Shown here piece by piece: positions 25,104-32,126 of a stretch of 64,000 nucleotides of DNA. The notes under the pieces were generated by a model. The model saw only the letters and a list, made by a program, of their open reading frames with translations, had not been told where the DNA came from and searched no databases. Numbering within the stretch: the first letter of the stretch is position 1; every line of letters starts with the position of its first letter. The stretch lies in assembly GCA_963833195.1 (NCBI GenBank), contig CAWHXF010000027.1, positions 1,364,001 to 1,428,000 on the forward strand. The letters are read 5' to 3'. Source of the stretch: Granulosicoccus sp963833195. GTDB taxonomy: Bacteria; Pseudomonadota; Gammaproteobacteria; Granulosicoccales; Granulosicoccaceae. Made by a program: the position numbers and the translations under genes.

Positions 25104-25812
25104 TCAGAGGGTAACGGTCCGCGACGTGCCCGACGCGAAGCTCGCGAGCGCGTCCGCCAGTCGGCCTTGCGCGCCGGCGTCGGCAGGCAGCCCGAGGCGC
25201 AGATGCCGCTCGCTCCAGTCGAAGCGTCGCACGTAGACGCCGCGCGCGGCGAGGTGGTGCCACGACGCGCTCGCGTCGTTCACGCGGACGTAGCGGAAGA
25301 GATCGGTCCCGCCCGCCACCGCGACGCCGGCCGCGCTCAGCAGCTCGTCCATCCGCTCGCGCGCGCGCGACAATCGAGTGCGGGTGTTCTCCCGCCACGC
25401 CCCGTCGCGGTAGGCCGCCGCACCGAGCTCCAGCGCAGGCCCGGAGACGCACCAGACGCCCATCAACGCGGACAACCGGGCGAGCGTGTCGGCGTCCGCC
25501 AGCACGGCCCCGAGCCGCAACCCGGCGAGGCCGTAGAACTTGCCCGTGGAGCGCAGCACGACGAGTGCCCGGTACCGGTAGCACGGCCGCGGGCGGTGCG
25601 CCGAAGGCCGTCGCCATGGCCGTGCGGCACGCGTCCAGCGCGTCACGCGTCGGCAGGTGGTGCAGCGCGGCGTCGGACGGCGCGGTCGCGGGATACGGCC
25701 AGGGGTCGATGCCGGTGGACAGGTCCACCCAAGGCAGCGGCGCGTCGGGGAAGGCGCGACGCATGTGATCCAGCGCGCCGCCGTGCAGCAGGTCGTCGGT
25801 CACGGGAACCAT
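25104..25812 (-). pseudogene. cobC: cobC (threonine-phosphate decarboxylase) remnant with internal deletion and frameshift
   Basis: Starting at 25812 (or GTG 25803) the reverse strand reads LLHGGALDHMRRAFPDAPLPWVDLSTGIDPWPYP and continues to AFGAPPAAVLPVPG, the N-terminus of a CobC/CobD aminotransferase. Near 25565-25580 homology jumps, in another frame, to ALVVLRSTGKFYGLAGLRLGAVLADADTLARL, which belongs about 120 residues later in the family, and continues to the natural C-terminus. The lost middle would contain most of the PLP-binding core, although the SxGKF lysine region survives. The gene should be inactive. Its intact form attaches the aminopropanol arm of cobalamin. Confidence 0.8.
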
Positions 25813-26049
25813 CGAGTTCAGCGTGTTGATCGCCTTGTAACCCGCGAGCCCCGGCAGGCCGAACAGGGCGCACCAGAAGAGCGGTGCGATCGCGCCGTCG
25901 GAGGCGTTCTCGGCCAGGCTCTCGAGCGACGCGCGCGCCACGCCCGCCTCGTCCAGCGCGGCGGGGTCGCGGCCGACGACGTGCGACACCGCGACGCGCG
26001 CGGTAGCGAGATCGGCCGCGAGCAGCGGGCTCGCGACCGTCTCGGTCAT
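25813..26049 (-). pseudogene. cbiB: cbiB/cobD (adenosylcobinamide-phosphate synthase) fragment
   Basis: About 79 residues from an ATG at 26049 match only the middle of the roughly 320-residue CbiB membrane protein: VGRDPAALDEAGVARASLESLAENASDGAIAPLFWCALFGLPGLAGYKAINTLNSMV. About 95-110 N-terminal residues and the whole C-terminal half are absent, and the frame runs directly into the cobC start. The conserved ESLAEN-SDG segment is intact, so the loss looks recent or reflects collapsed assembly. The fragment cannot be functional alone. Confidence 0.78.
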
Positions 26050-26223
26050 GTCACCGCCGAGCAGGCGCGCGCGATGCCGCGATCGGCCCGCACCCCCCGC
26101 TCCTGCCCCCTTTGGCTCCCGCACCCGCGTGCTCGACGACGCATCGGATCGGCGTGCGGAAGTTCTTGCGGGCGAGGTGCGCGGACGCAGGTTGCAGGAG
26201 ATGCGCACCGTACCCTCGCTCCC

Positions 26224-26634
26224 ATGAGCTCCGCCGCCGATACGCCCGATGCCGTGGCGCTGACTCGCGCTCTCGACGTGCTCGACGAGCTGCACCGGAA
26301 CACGGGCGACGACGGCCTGCGCGCCATCGCCGAGCTGCACCGTCGACGACGGGTCGGTGCGCTGCTGGTGGCGGTGCGTGCCTGCGCCGCCGATCGCCGC
26401 GCGCGCGCGCCGGACACGGCCGCCACCACGGAGGCGCTCGCCGACATGCGCGCGGGCGCGGCTCGCAGCCCGATGCTGCACACCCTCGCGCGGGCGCTGG
26501 AACGCGTGAACGACGCCGACGGGCCGAGCGTGGCGGGGGTGGTCGGCAAGCTGCTGGGGGAGGTGCCGGATGCGCTGCTGGAAGCGATCGAGGACGCCGT
26601 GGCGCGGGGTGGGACGCGCTTGCGAAGCGGTTGA
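26224..26634 (+). CDS. Hypothetical helical protein (136 aa)
   Basis: This is a soluble, alanine-rich, mostly helical protein with no family I recognise. Visible segments are AVALTRALDVLDELHRNTGDDGLRAIAELHRRRRVGALLVAVRACAADRRA and MLHTLARALERVNDADGPSVAGVVGKLLGEVPDALLEAIEDAV. It lacks a signal peptide or membrane helix. It is divergent from the cbiB remnant and stands alone before the tmRNA terminator. GC-rich third codon positions support coding. Confidence 0.5.
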   Translation: MSSAADTPDAVALTRALDVLDELHRNTGDDGLRAIAELHRRRRVGALLVAVRACAADRRARAPDTAATTEALADMRAGAARSPMLHTLARALERVNDADGPSVAGVVGKLLGEVPDALLEAIEDAVARGGTRLRSG

Positions 26635-26710
26635 CCGAACGGGTACCACCCGAGCGAGTGCTTGTCCGCCGAGGAGGATCGGGGTGCGCGTCCGAGAACG
26701 CCGCGGACAC

Positions 26711-26735
26711 AAAAAAGCCCCGTATCTCAGGGGCT
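26711..26735 (-). terminator. Rho-independent terminator of ssrA
   Basis: On the reverse strand a stem AGCCCC/GGGGCT closes an 8-nt loop and is followed by six T residues. It lies about 36 bp beyond the CCA end of the tmRNA gene, as expected for its transcript end. Confidence 0.85.
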
Positions 26736-26770
26736 CGTCTGCTCCGGGTGACGCCCGGAAACTTCGAATG

Positions 26771-27148
26771 TGGTGGAGAAGGGGGGAGTCGAACCCCCGT
26801 CCGGAAGCACTCTGCCTTCGGTACTACATGCTTAGTGGCGTCTTTGGCTTTAGCCGTCCCGAACCCGACGCACAGGAAGAACCGGACAGCGAGCCCCTTG
26901 TTGATTTAGCGATCGGGTGCAAGGGCGGCCCGTCACGCGATCCTGTGGCTATTGCACCCGTTCAGCCACACAGGCATGACCGAAGCGGGTTACACCGGTA
27001 ATCCTAAAACCTAGAAGGCTTTATTCAGGCGGCGAGTGCGTAGTTGTCGTCGTTGGCAACTATGAATTTTCGGATGGATTTACGAGGTAGCCCGATCCTC
27101 GGCATGCACCTAGGGGTTCGCCACTTCCGTCGAAACCATGTCTTCCCC
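26771..27148 (-). ncRNA. ssrA: Transfer-messenger RNA (tmRNA)
   Basis: The reverse strand reads a 378-nt tmRNA. Its 5' end GGGGAAG pairs with CTTCTCC before the encoded ACCA tail, and ATGGTTTCGACGG and GGTTCGACTCCCC are the conserved D- and T-arm elements. The internal frame gives the tag ANDDNYALAA followed by TGA, close to the E. coli tag with Asp in place of Glu at position 4. With SmpB it rescues stalled ribosomes and tags nascent chains for ClpXP/ClpAP. The first and last bases come from pairing of the acceptor stem. Confidence 0.97.
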
Positions 27149-27171
27149 GGAGTAGGTCGTACCGCAAGCGA

Positions 27172-27200
27172 AGTATGCGACCGGCGCGCCGCGGATTCAA
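27172..27200 (-). promoter_or_regulatory. Putative sigma-70 promoter of ssrA
   Basis: On the reverse strand TTGAAT (27200-27195) and CATACT (27177-27172) are separated by exactly 17 bp, upstream of the mature tmRNA 5' end. Transcription would start about 16-18 nt before it, leaving a short leader for RNase P to remove. Confidence 0.45.
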
Positions 27201-27339
27201 GGGGACGGACAGGCTCTCGTGCGCCGGTTCTCGCCGAGACCCTCGATCAGGGCAAGAACTACCGCGCGCCGCCCCGGCGCGTGCGGCCCGGCGCTCCGGC
27301 GGGCAACGTGGAGCGCCACCTTCGCGCCGAACCCCGCAC

Positions 27340-27633
27340 ATGCCGGTCCCACGCCCCGCCCCGCGCAGCGCCGCCATCGCCTTCGCCGCCCTCACCGTGC
27401 TCGCGGCCGGTTGCGGCTCCGGACCCGCGCTGCTCGTCGACGACCCGCTCGTGGCGCGCGTCTACGAGGTCGTGCCCACGGGCGTGACGGTGCGCAACGA
27501 CGCGGGCGTCATCAACCTCACGGGCTTCATCCAGGGCGTCGGCGACGAAGGGCAGATCGTCGAGGCGGTCTCCTCGATCGAGGGGGTACGACGCGTGGAC
27601 AGCAACCTGATCGTGCGTAGCGGCGAGGACTGA
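27340..27633 (+). CDS. Small BON-domain-like lipoprotein (97 aa)
   Basis: The ATG at 27340 begins a lipoprotein signal (AAIAFAALTVLAAGC) with a clear lipobox. The mature part (VARVYEVVPTGVTVRNDAGVINLTGFIQGVGDEGQIVEAVSSIEGVRRVDSNLIVR) has the alpha-beta pattern of one BON domain, including the Gly-rich turn and a closing V-x-N-x-L-x-V strand. BON lipoproteins such as OsmY/DolP relatives bind phospholipid and stabilise the outer membrane. It stands alone between ssrA and cobU. Confidence 0.65.
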   Translation: MPVPRPAPRSAAIAFAALTVLAAGCGSGPALLVDDPLVARVYEVVPTGVTVRNDAGVINLTGFIQGVGDEGQIVEAVSSIEGVRRVDSNLIVRSGED

Positions 27634-27687
27634 AGCCTCGTTGGGGCCCTTGCCCTGCAACCGCCCGTCGATCGCCGTCCGTGACGT

Positions 27688-28203
27688 TCAACCGCCCTTG
27701 ACCACCATCGACAGGCCGGCGACCACGAACTCCACCCGGCCGCAGGCCGCCGCGAGCCGCTGATTCAGCCGCCCCTGCTCGTCTCGAAACGCGCGGCCGA
27801 GCGGCGTCTCGGGCACGAGGCCCAGACCCAGCTCGTTCGATACGAGCACCACGCTGCCCTCGCCCGCGAACAGCGCGTCCAGCAGCCGCGCCGTCTCGTC
27901 CTCCACCGAGGCGCCGCGGTGCATGAGGTTCGACAGCCACAGGGTGAGGCAGTCGACGAGCACGCCCTCGCCCCCGGCGCCGGCGATGGGCGCGGCGATG
28001 TCCACGGGCGCCTCGACCAGCTCCCAGTCCGCGCCTCGCTCCTCGCGGTGGCGCAGGATGCGCTCGCGCATCTCGTCGTCGCTCGGCTCCGCCGTGGCGA
28101 CGAAGACGCGCCGCTCGCACGCGTGCCGCGGCAGCAGCGCCAGCGCGCGTCGACTCTTGCCCGAACGCGCGCCGCCGAGCACTAGCGTCACGTCACGGAG
28201 CAT
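27688..28203 (-). CDS. cobU: Adenosylcobinamide kinase / adenosylcobinamide-phosphate guanylyltransferase (CobU/CobP)
   Basis: This 171-residue bifunctional nucleotide-loop enzyme of B12 salvage has the P-loop GGARSGKS at residues 10-17, VFVATAEPSDDEMRERILRHREERG, LVDCLTLWLSNL, VLVSNELGLGLVPETPLGRAFRDEQGRLNQRLA and a C-terminal GLSMVVKGG. It phosphorylates cobinamide and adds GMP. With cbiB/cobC damaged and no cobS/cobT in the window, only part of the lower-ligand pathway is visible here. It follows the same leftward direction as cobO. Confidence 0.92.
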   Translation of the reverse strand: MLRDVTLVLGGARSGKSRRALALLPRHACERRVFVATAEPSDDEMRERILRHREERGADWELVEAPVDIAAPIAGAGGEGVLVDCLTLWLSNLMHRGASVEDETARLLDALFAGEGSVVLVSNELGLGLVPETPLGRAFRDEQGRLNQRLAAACGRVEFVVAGLSMVVKGG

Positions 28204-29054
28204 GGCTGGGTCGTGGCTGCGTCATGGTCGGCAAGTGGCCGGATCATGCACGAACGGCCGTCCCGGAGCGGCAACGGCGGAATCGGAACGGCTCGCGCGT
28301 CGAACCTTGCACCAGTACGCGCCCGGCATGATCCTCACCGTCGGCGGCGGCGGCGCCAGCAACGAGATCGGCGGCCCGGCACTCGCGTCGTCGGCCATCG
28401 TGGACATCGCGTCGGGCGTGCCCGTGGTGACCCCGGTGGCGCCCATGCACCACCCGCGGCACCGGGCGAACGCGACGGTGCCGCCGAACGACGGCGCGGT
28501 CTCGGAGTCGACGATCGCGAGCCTGCCGAACGGCACGCGTGCGCAGGACGTGGAACGCCTGCCGGAGCCCGTGCGCATCCCGCCGGCCGATCCGGACGTA
28601 AACGTTCCCGAGGGCGTCGAAGCAAGCGCGCCCGGGCGCGACGATGACGCTCCGGACGACGCGGCGAAGCGCACCGCCGCGACCGTCACCGGGGGTTGCT
28701 CCGTCGCCGGTGTAGAGCGCTCGGACGGCCTGCTCGGGATCCCGTCGCCGGTCGCGGCCGTGGTTATGTCGCTCAGGTCATGCGCATTGTTTCAACGCCA
28801 CCGGTGACGGACCGCTGACGGCACCGGCACGCACGTCGGGAGCGCCCGCGGGCTGCCGGAACCCGCATTCCGACTGGCTTTCGGGCCCGTAGTCCATGAC
28901 GCGGAATTTTTCCCGTTGCAGATCGTCAATGTGCGCGGGGGCGTTGGTTATTCCCGAACGCCGGTTCCATTCCGCGTCGTGAGCGATGAAGGTGCGCCTC
29001 GGTCCGAGAGATGGACCGCGTTCCATATCCTTCCCTCACCTACGCTTCCCCGTC
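28204..29054. other. 851-bp region without an assignable gene
   Basis: No frame matches a family I recognise. From 28328 a + strand frame (MILTVGGGGASNEIGGPALASS...) and a reverse frame ending at 28222 share the same third positions, and both show strong GC3 bias up to about 28700, suggesting real or decaying coding sequence. The second half (28800-29054) is less GC-rich and probably carries the promoter of the next gene. A third reverse-strand frame contains CFDALGNVYVRIG, reminiscent of an NHL/SBBP repeat, but it does not extend. Confidence 0.4.
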
Positions 29055-29570
29055 ATGTCCAACCACGCAGCCACGACGCGCGCGCACCGCGACAACGACC
29101 GAACGCGACGCAGCGACTTCCACAAGGGCCCCTACGCCCACCGTCTCGAGACCCTGCTGGGCATCATGAGCTACCCCATGGATCGGGTGGTCGGGCGCTA
29201 CGCGGCCGAACAGGGGATTCCGCTCAGCCTCGCCCGCGAACACGAGCGCGAGCTCAAGCGCTACCTCACCCTCGTCGCCCTGAACCCGGCGCACGACTAC
29301 GTCATGAGCGGCCCGGTCGATGACCTGTGGCACACCTTCATCCTCTACACGCGCCAGTACGCGCGCTTCTGCGACGAGCACGCGGGGCACTTCCTGCACC
29401 ACACCCCCGAGCGCGAGCCCGACGCGCAGGCCGACGACGCCATCGCCGACGCGCTCGAGTGGTACGGCGTGTTCCTGCACGAGTACTCGGCCGCCTTCGG
29501 CGAGTCGCCGCCCGCCCACGTGTGGCCCGACCTGCGGCGCTACCCCGTCGGCTCGGCCACGGCCCGGTAG
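29055..29570 (+). CDS. Glycine-rich-domain-protein-like (GRDP) family protein
   Basis: This 171-residue cytoplasmic protein has the GRDP-like signature: VDDLWHTFILYTRQYARFCDEHAGHFLHHTPE, with conserved Trp-His and His-His pairs. It is preceded by LAREHERELKRYLTLVALNP and followed by ALEWYGVFLHEYSAAFGE. The family is better known from plant proteins and has no settled bacterial function. The start is the ATG at 29055; upstream in-frame residues are not conserved-looking. It is followed 6 bp later by a glycosyltransferase gene, suggesting co-transcription. Confidence 0.65.
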   Translation: MSNHAATTRAHRDNDRTRRSDFHKGPYAHRLETLLGIMSYPMDRVVGRYAAEQGIPLSLAREHERELKRYLTLVALNPAHDYVMSGPVDDLWHTFILYTRQYARFCDEHAGHFLHHTPEREPDAQADDAIADALEWYGVFLHEYSAAFGESPPAHVWPDLRRYPVGSATAR

Positions 29571-29576
29571 CGCGCC

Positions 29577-31058
29577 GTGTCGAGGGTACTTCTACTGGCT
29601 CCGTACCCTCCCTTGCAGGAGGAGACCGCGGCCGCGGCGTGGTTCGCCGCGCGCGCCGCCGCCATGGACGGCATGTCGCTGGCCGTCGTGTCGGGCAGCG
29701 CGGCCGCCGGCGCGACGCGCCGGGCGGTGATCGACATGCCGCACGAGCGCAGCGCCAACGCGCTGGCGTCGCGGCTGACGTTGTCGCGCACCGCGCCCGG
29801 TCCGCATTCGCGCTCCGTGCACGCCACGCCGGACGTCTCGCCGGGCGAGGAGGCGAGCCGGCTCGTGGGGCTGGCGCTGCGCACGGCCGAGGCGCGTCAG
29901 CCGGATCTCATCATCGGCTGGCAGCTCGAGCCCTGGGGCGTCGCCGCGGCGCACGCCGCCCGGCTCGCGAACCTGCCCTACAGCCTGATCTGCCACGACG
30001 GCGACCCTGCGGTCTGGACGCGTGACGAGGACCTGCACGAGACCTACCGCGCGGTCGTCGCGGGCGCCACGCACGTCATGGCGCCCGACCCCGGCGGTCG
30101 CACGCCGCTGGCCTCGCTCGGGCTGAAGTCCGAGCGCTGGTTGCCGGACATGCCGCGCGCCGTGTCACCGCCCGGCGCCCTGGAGGTCGTGGAGAGCGAC
30201 GCGGCGCCCGGCGAAGCGGGCGGCTTCCGCGCGCCGCTGCTCTCGCGTCTGCTCGGCGACTTCGACTACGCGTCCGCCTACGCCCGCGAATCGGTGCCGC
30301 TGCGCGCCGCCATCCTGGAGTTGCAGCCGCGTCCCGCCCTGCTCGACGAGGACTCGCCCGTGGTGGCGATCCTGGACGACGCCCGACCGGGCAGCGGGCA
30401 CGACGCGCTCATCGAGGCGCTGCGCCGATTGATCGACACGGGCACGTGGGACTTCCGGCTGCTGATCCTGCTCTCGGGCGAGCCGCGCAGCCTCGAGGAC
30501 GCGCTGGCGCGCATCCGTGCGGGCGACGGGCCCGTCGGCGAGGCGCTCGCGCGGCGCACGATCCTCATGCCCACGGTGCACCCGTCGCTGATGCCGGAGC
30601 TCCTGGCGCAGTGCGACGTGGTCTGCTGCCTGGACCGCCCCACCGGCGAGAACACGCGCCGCTCCCGACGGGTACGCGAAGCGCTCGCCGCGGGCGCCGC
30701 GACGCTGTGCTCGGCCGAGGCGGTGGCGGGCTCGGGCATCCAGCGCCACCTGGTGGCGGGCCGGAACTGCGCCATCGTGCCGCACCCGAGCGACGCGGCC
30801 GCGCTCGGCGATGCGCTGCGACGGCTCATCAAGAACGAGCAGCACCGGCGCGGGCTGCAGATCGGGGCGCGCCACCTGTCCTCGATGATCGAGGGCTCGC
30901 TCGCTCGCTGGAACCCCCTGCGGCGGCTGGCCGAGGCCGCCAGCGCGCGGGCCGGGGTATCGGCGCGCGCGCTCGCTCAGGCGGCGTCGACGCCGCGGAT
31001 CTCGGGAATGCCGGACTTCAACGAATCGATCAGCTCGCGCAGCAGAGGGCTCTCGTAG
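29577..31058 (+). CDS. GT-B-fold glycosyltransferase-like protein
   Basis: This 493-residue protein starts at GTG (SRVLLLAPYPPLQEETAAAAWFAARAA), typical of glycosyltransferase family 4 donors that open with a Rossmann strand. A second lobe contains LILLSGEPRSLEDALARI, PTVHPSLMPELLAQCDVVCCLDRPTGENTRRSRRVREALAAGAATLCSAEAVAGSGIQRHLVAGRNCAIVPHPSDAAALGDALRRLI. That matches the GT4 pattern of an E-x7-E-like site and a supply-of-sugar loop, but the canonical second Glu is not evident. The acceptor is unknown. Its 3' end overlaps the convergent LysR gene by 82 bp. Confidence 0.65.
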   Translation: MSRVLLLAPYPPLQEETAAAAWFAARAAAMDGMSLAVVSGSAAAGATRRAVIDMPHERSANALASRLTLSRTAPGPHSRSVHATPDVSPGEEASRLVGLALRTAEARQPDLIIGWQLEPWGVAAAHAARLANLPYSLICHDGDPAVWTRDEDLHETYRAVVAGATHVMAPDPGGRTPLASLGLKSERWLPDMPRAVSPPGALEVVESDAAPGEAGGFRAPLLSRLLGDFDYASAYARESVPLRAAILELQPRPALLDEDSPVVAILDDARPGSGHDALIEALRRLIDTGTWDFRLLILLSGEPRSLEDALARIRAGDGPVGEALARRTILMPTVHPSLMPELLAQCDVVCCLDRPTGENTRRSRRVREALAAGAATLCSAEAVAGSGIQRHLVAGRNCAIVPHPSDAAALGDALRRLIKNEQHRRGLQIGARHLSSMIEGSLARWNPLRRLAEAASARAGVSARALAQAASTPRISGMPDFNESISSRSRGLS

Positions 31059-31891
31059 CGGCTCGGCGCGTACACCAGGCTCACCGTCCGGCGCTCCAGC
31101 GTCCAGTCCGGCAGCACGCGCACGAGGCGGCCGGACTCCAGATCCTCGCTGACCCACGGCAGCGACAGCGCGCCGATGCACAGCCCGAGACGTGCGGCGC
31201 GCCGCACGTCTCCGAGCCGATCGCTCACGACCCGCAGCTCCGGCCGGACGACGTAGGAGCGCCCGCGCGTCGAGGACAGCGTCCACGCCCCCGAGGCGAG
31301 CTCGTCGCTCGCGGCCGCGTCGAGCCCGTCCAGGTCGGCGGGCTCGCGCGCGCCGGTGGCGCGCTCGTCGTCGGGGCTCGCGACGATGACGGTGTCGACC
31401 CGGCCCACGCTGCGCACGATCAGCGCATCGTCGTTCACGGCCCCGACGCGCACCCACAGGTCGCACCCGCGGCGGCTGAACGGGATCTCGGAGTCGTCGT
31501 GGGACAACCGCACCCGCCCGAGTCCCTCGTGGCCGACGTGAACGCTCATGAGGTCGAACAGGGCGTTCGGGCCGAGCGCCGAGGTCGCGACGACGGACAG
31601 GCTCGCGCGCGCGCCCTGCGGCTCCCCGTGGTTGCCGAGCAGCCCGTTCCACGACGAGATCATGGAGCGCGCGTCCTGCGCGAACACCACCCCGGCCTCG
31701 GTCGCGACCAGGTGGTGCGTGCTGCGCATGAGCAGTCGCTGGCCCAGCCGATCCTCGAGCTCGCGCAGCAACTTGCTGGCGCGGCTCTGCGACATGCCGA
31801 GATCCTCGGCGGCGCGACTGATCGAGCCGCGCTCGAGCGCGCGAAGAAAGACCTCCAGCAAGAGGAGGCGGTCGGTCGAACGATGCATCAT
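30977..31891 (-). CDS. LysR-family transcriptional regulator
   Basis: This 304-residue LysR regulator starts at ATG 31891. The winged helix is LLLLEVFLRALERGSISRAAEDLGMSQSRASKLLRELEDRLGQRLLMRSTHHLVATEAG. The effector domain runs from about residue 90 and ends with the CrgA/AaeR-like SLVYAPSRYESPLLRELIDSLKSGIPEIRG. It is divergent from the FAD-linked dehydrogenase at 32108 across a 216-bp spacer that contains a direct repeat, so that dehydrogenase and the following transporter are its probable targets. Confidence 0.87.
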   Translation of the reverse strand: MMHRSTDRLLLLEVFLRALERGSISRAAEDLGMSQSRASKLLRELEDRLGQRLLMRSTHHLVATEAGVVFAQDARSMISSWNGLLGNHGEPQGARASLSVVATSALGPNALFDLMSVHVGHEGLGRVRLSHDDSEIPFSRRGCDLWVRVGAVNDDALIVRSVGRVDTVIVASPDDERATGAREPADLDGLDAAASDELASGAWTLSSTRGRSYVVRPELRVVSDRLGDVRRAARLGLCIGALSLPWVSEDLESGRLVRVLPDWTLERRTVSLVYAPSRYESPLLRELIDSLKSGIPEIRGVDAA

Positions 31892-32004
31892 GGACGACGA
31901 TGTTGCGGCGGATCGGGGCGCCGATCTCGGGGTCAACGCTAACTCTTCGGCGCGAAGCGCGTCGTGACGATAACGGGACCCTTCCAAAAGGTACGCTTCT
32001 ACAA

Positions 32005-32126
32005 TCAATGACTTCCAACCGCAAGCTCAGGCAGACGCTTTCATGGCCTGCGTTCCATATCTGAGCGCCTCAATGACTTTCAACCACAACTTAAGGCAAG
32101 TACTCTCATGGCCTGCGCTCCATATC
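32005..32126. repeat. Two diverged 57-bp direct repeats spanning a start codon
   Basis: Copy 1 (32005-32061) and copy 2 (32070-32126) align without gaps at about 46 of 57 positions, with a period of 65 bp. Both begin TCAATGACTT and end with ATGGCCTGCG plus a TCCATATC-type sequence, so the ATG used by the dehydrogenase frame (32108) has an older twin at 32043. The block lies in the LysR/dehydrogenase control region and is AT-richer than its surroundings. Confidence 0.85.

Noticed and set aside
26050..26223. Second cobalamin riboswitch upstream of the cbiB remnant
   Set aside because: Only isolated GCAGGAG-like strings are present; the ordered core (AAAAGGGAA, CCCCCGCAACTG) is missing.
24451..26712. 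One uninterrupted 753-residue reverse frame covering cobO and upstream DNA
   Set aside because: It joins a proper cobO (ATG 25077) with the cbiB/cobC remnants read through by chance; most of its middle is arginine-rich out-of-frame sequence.
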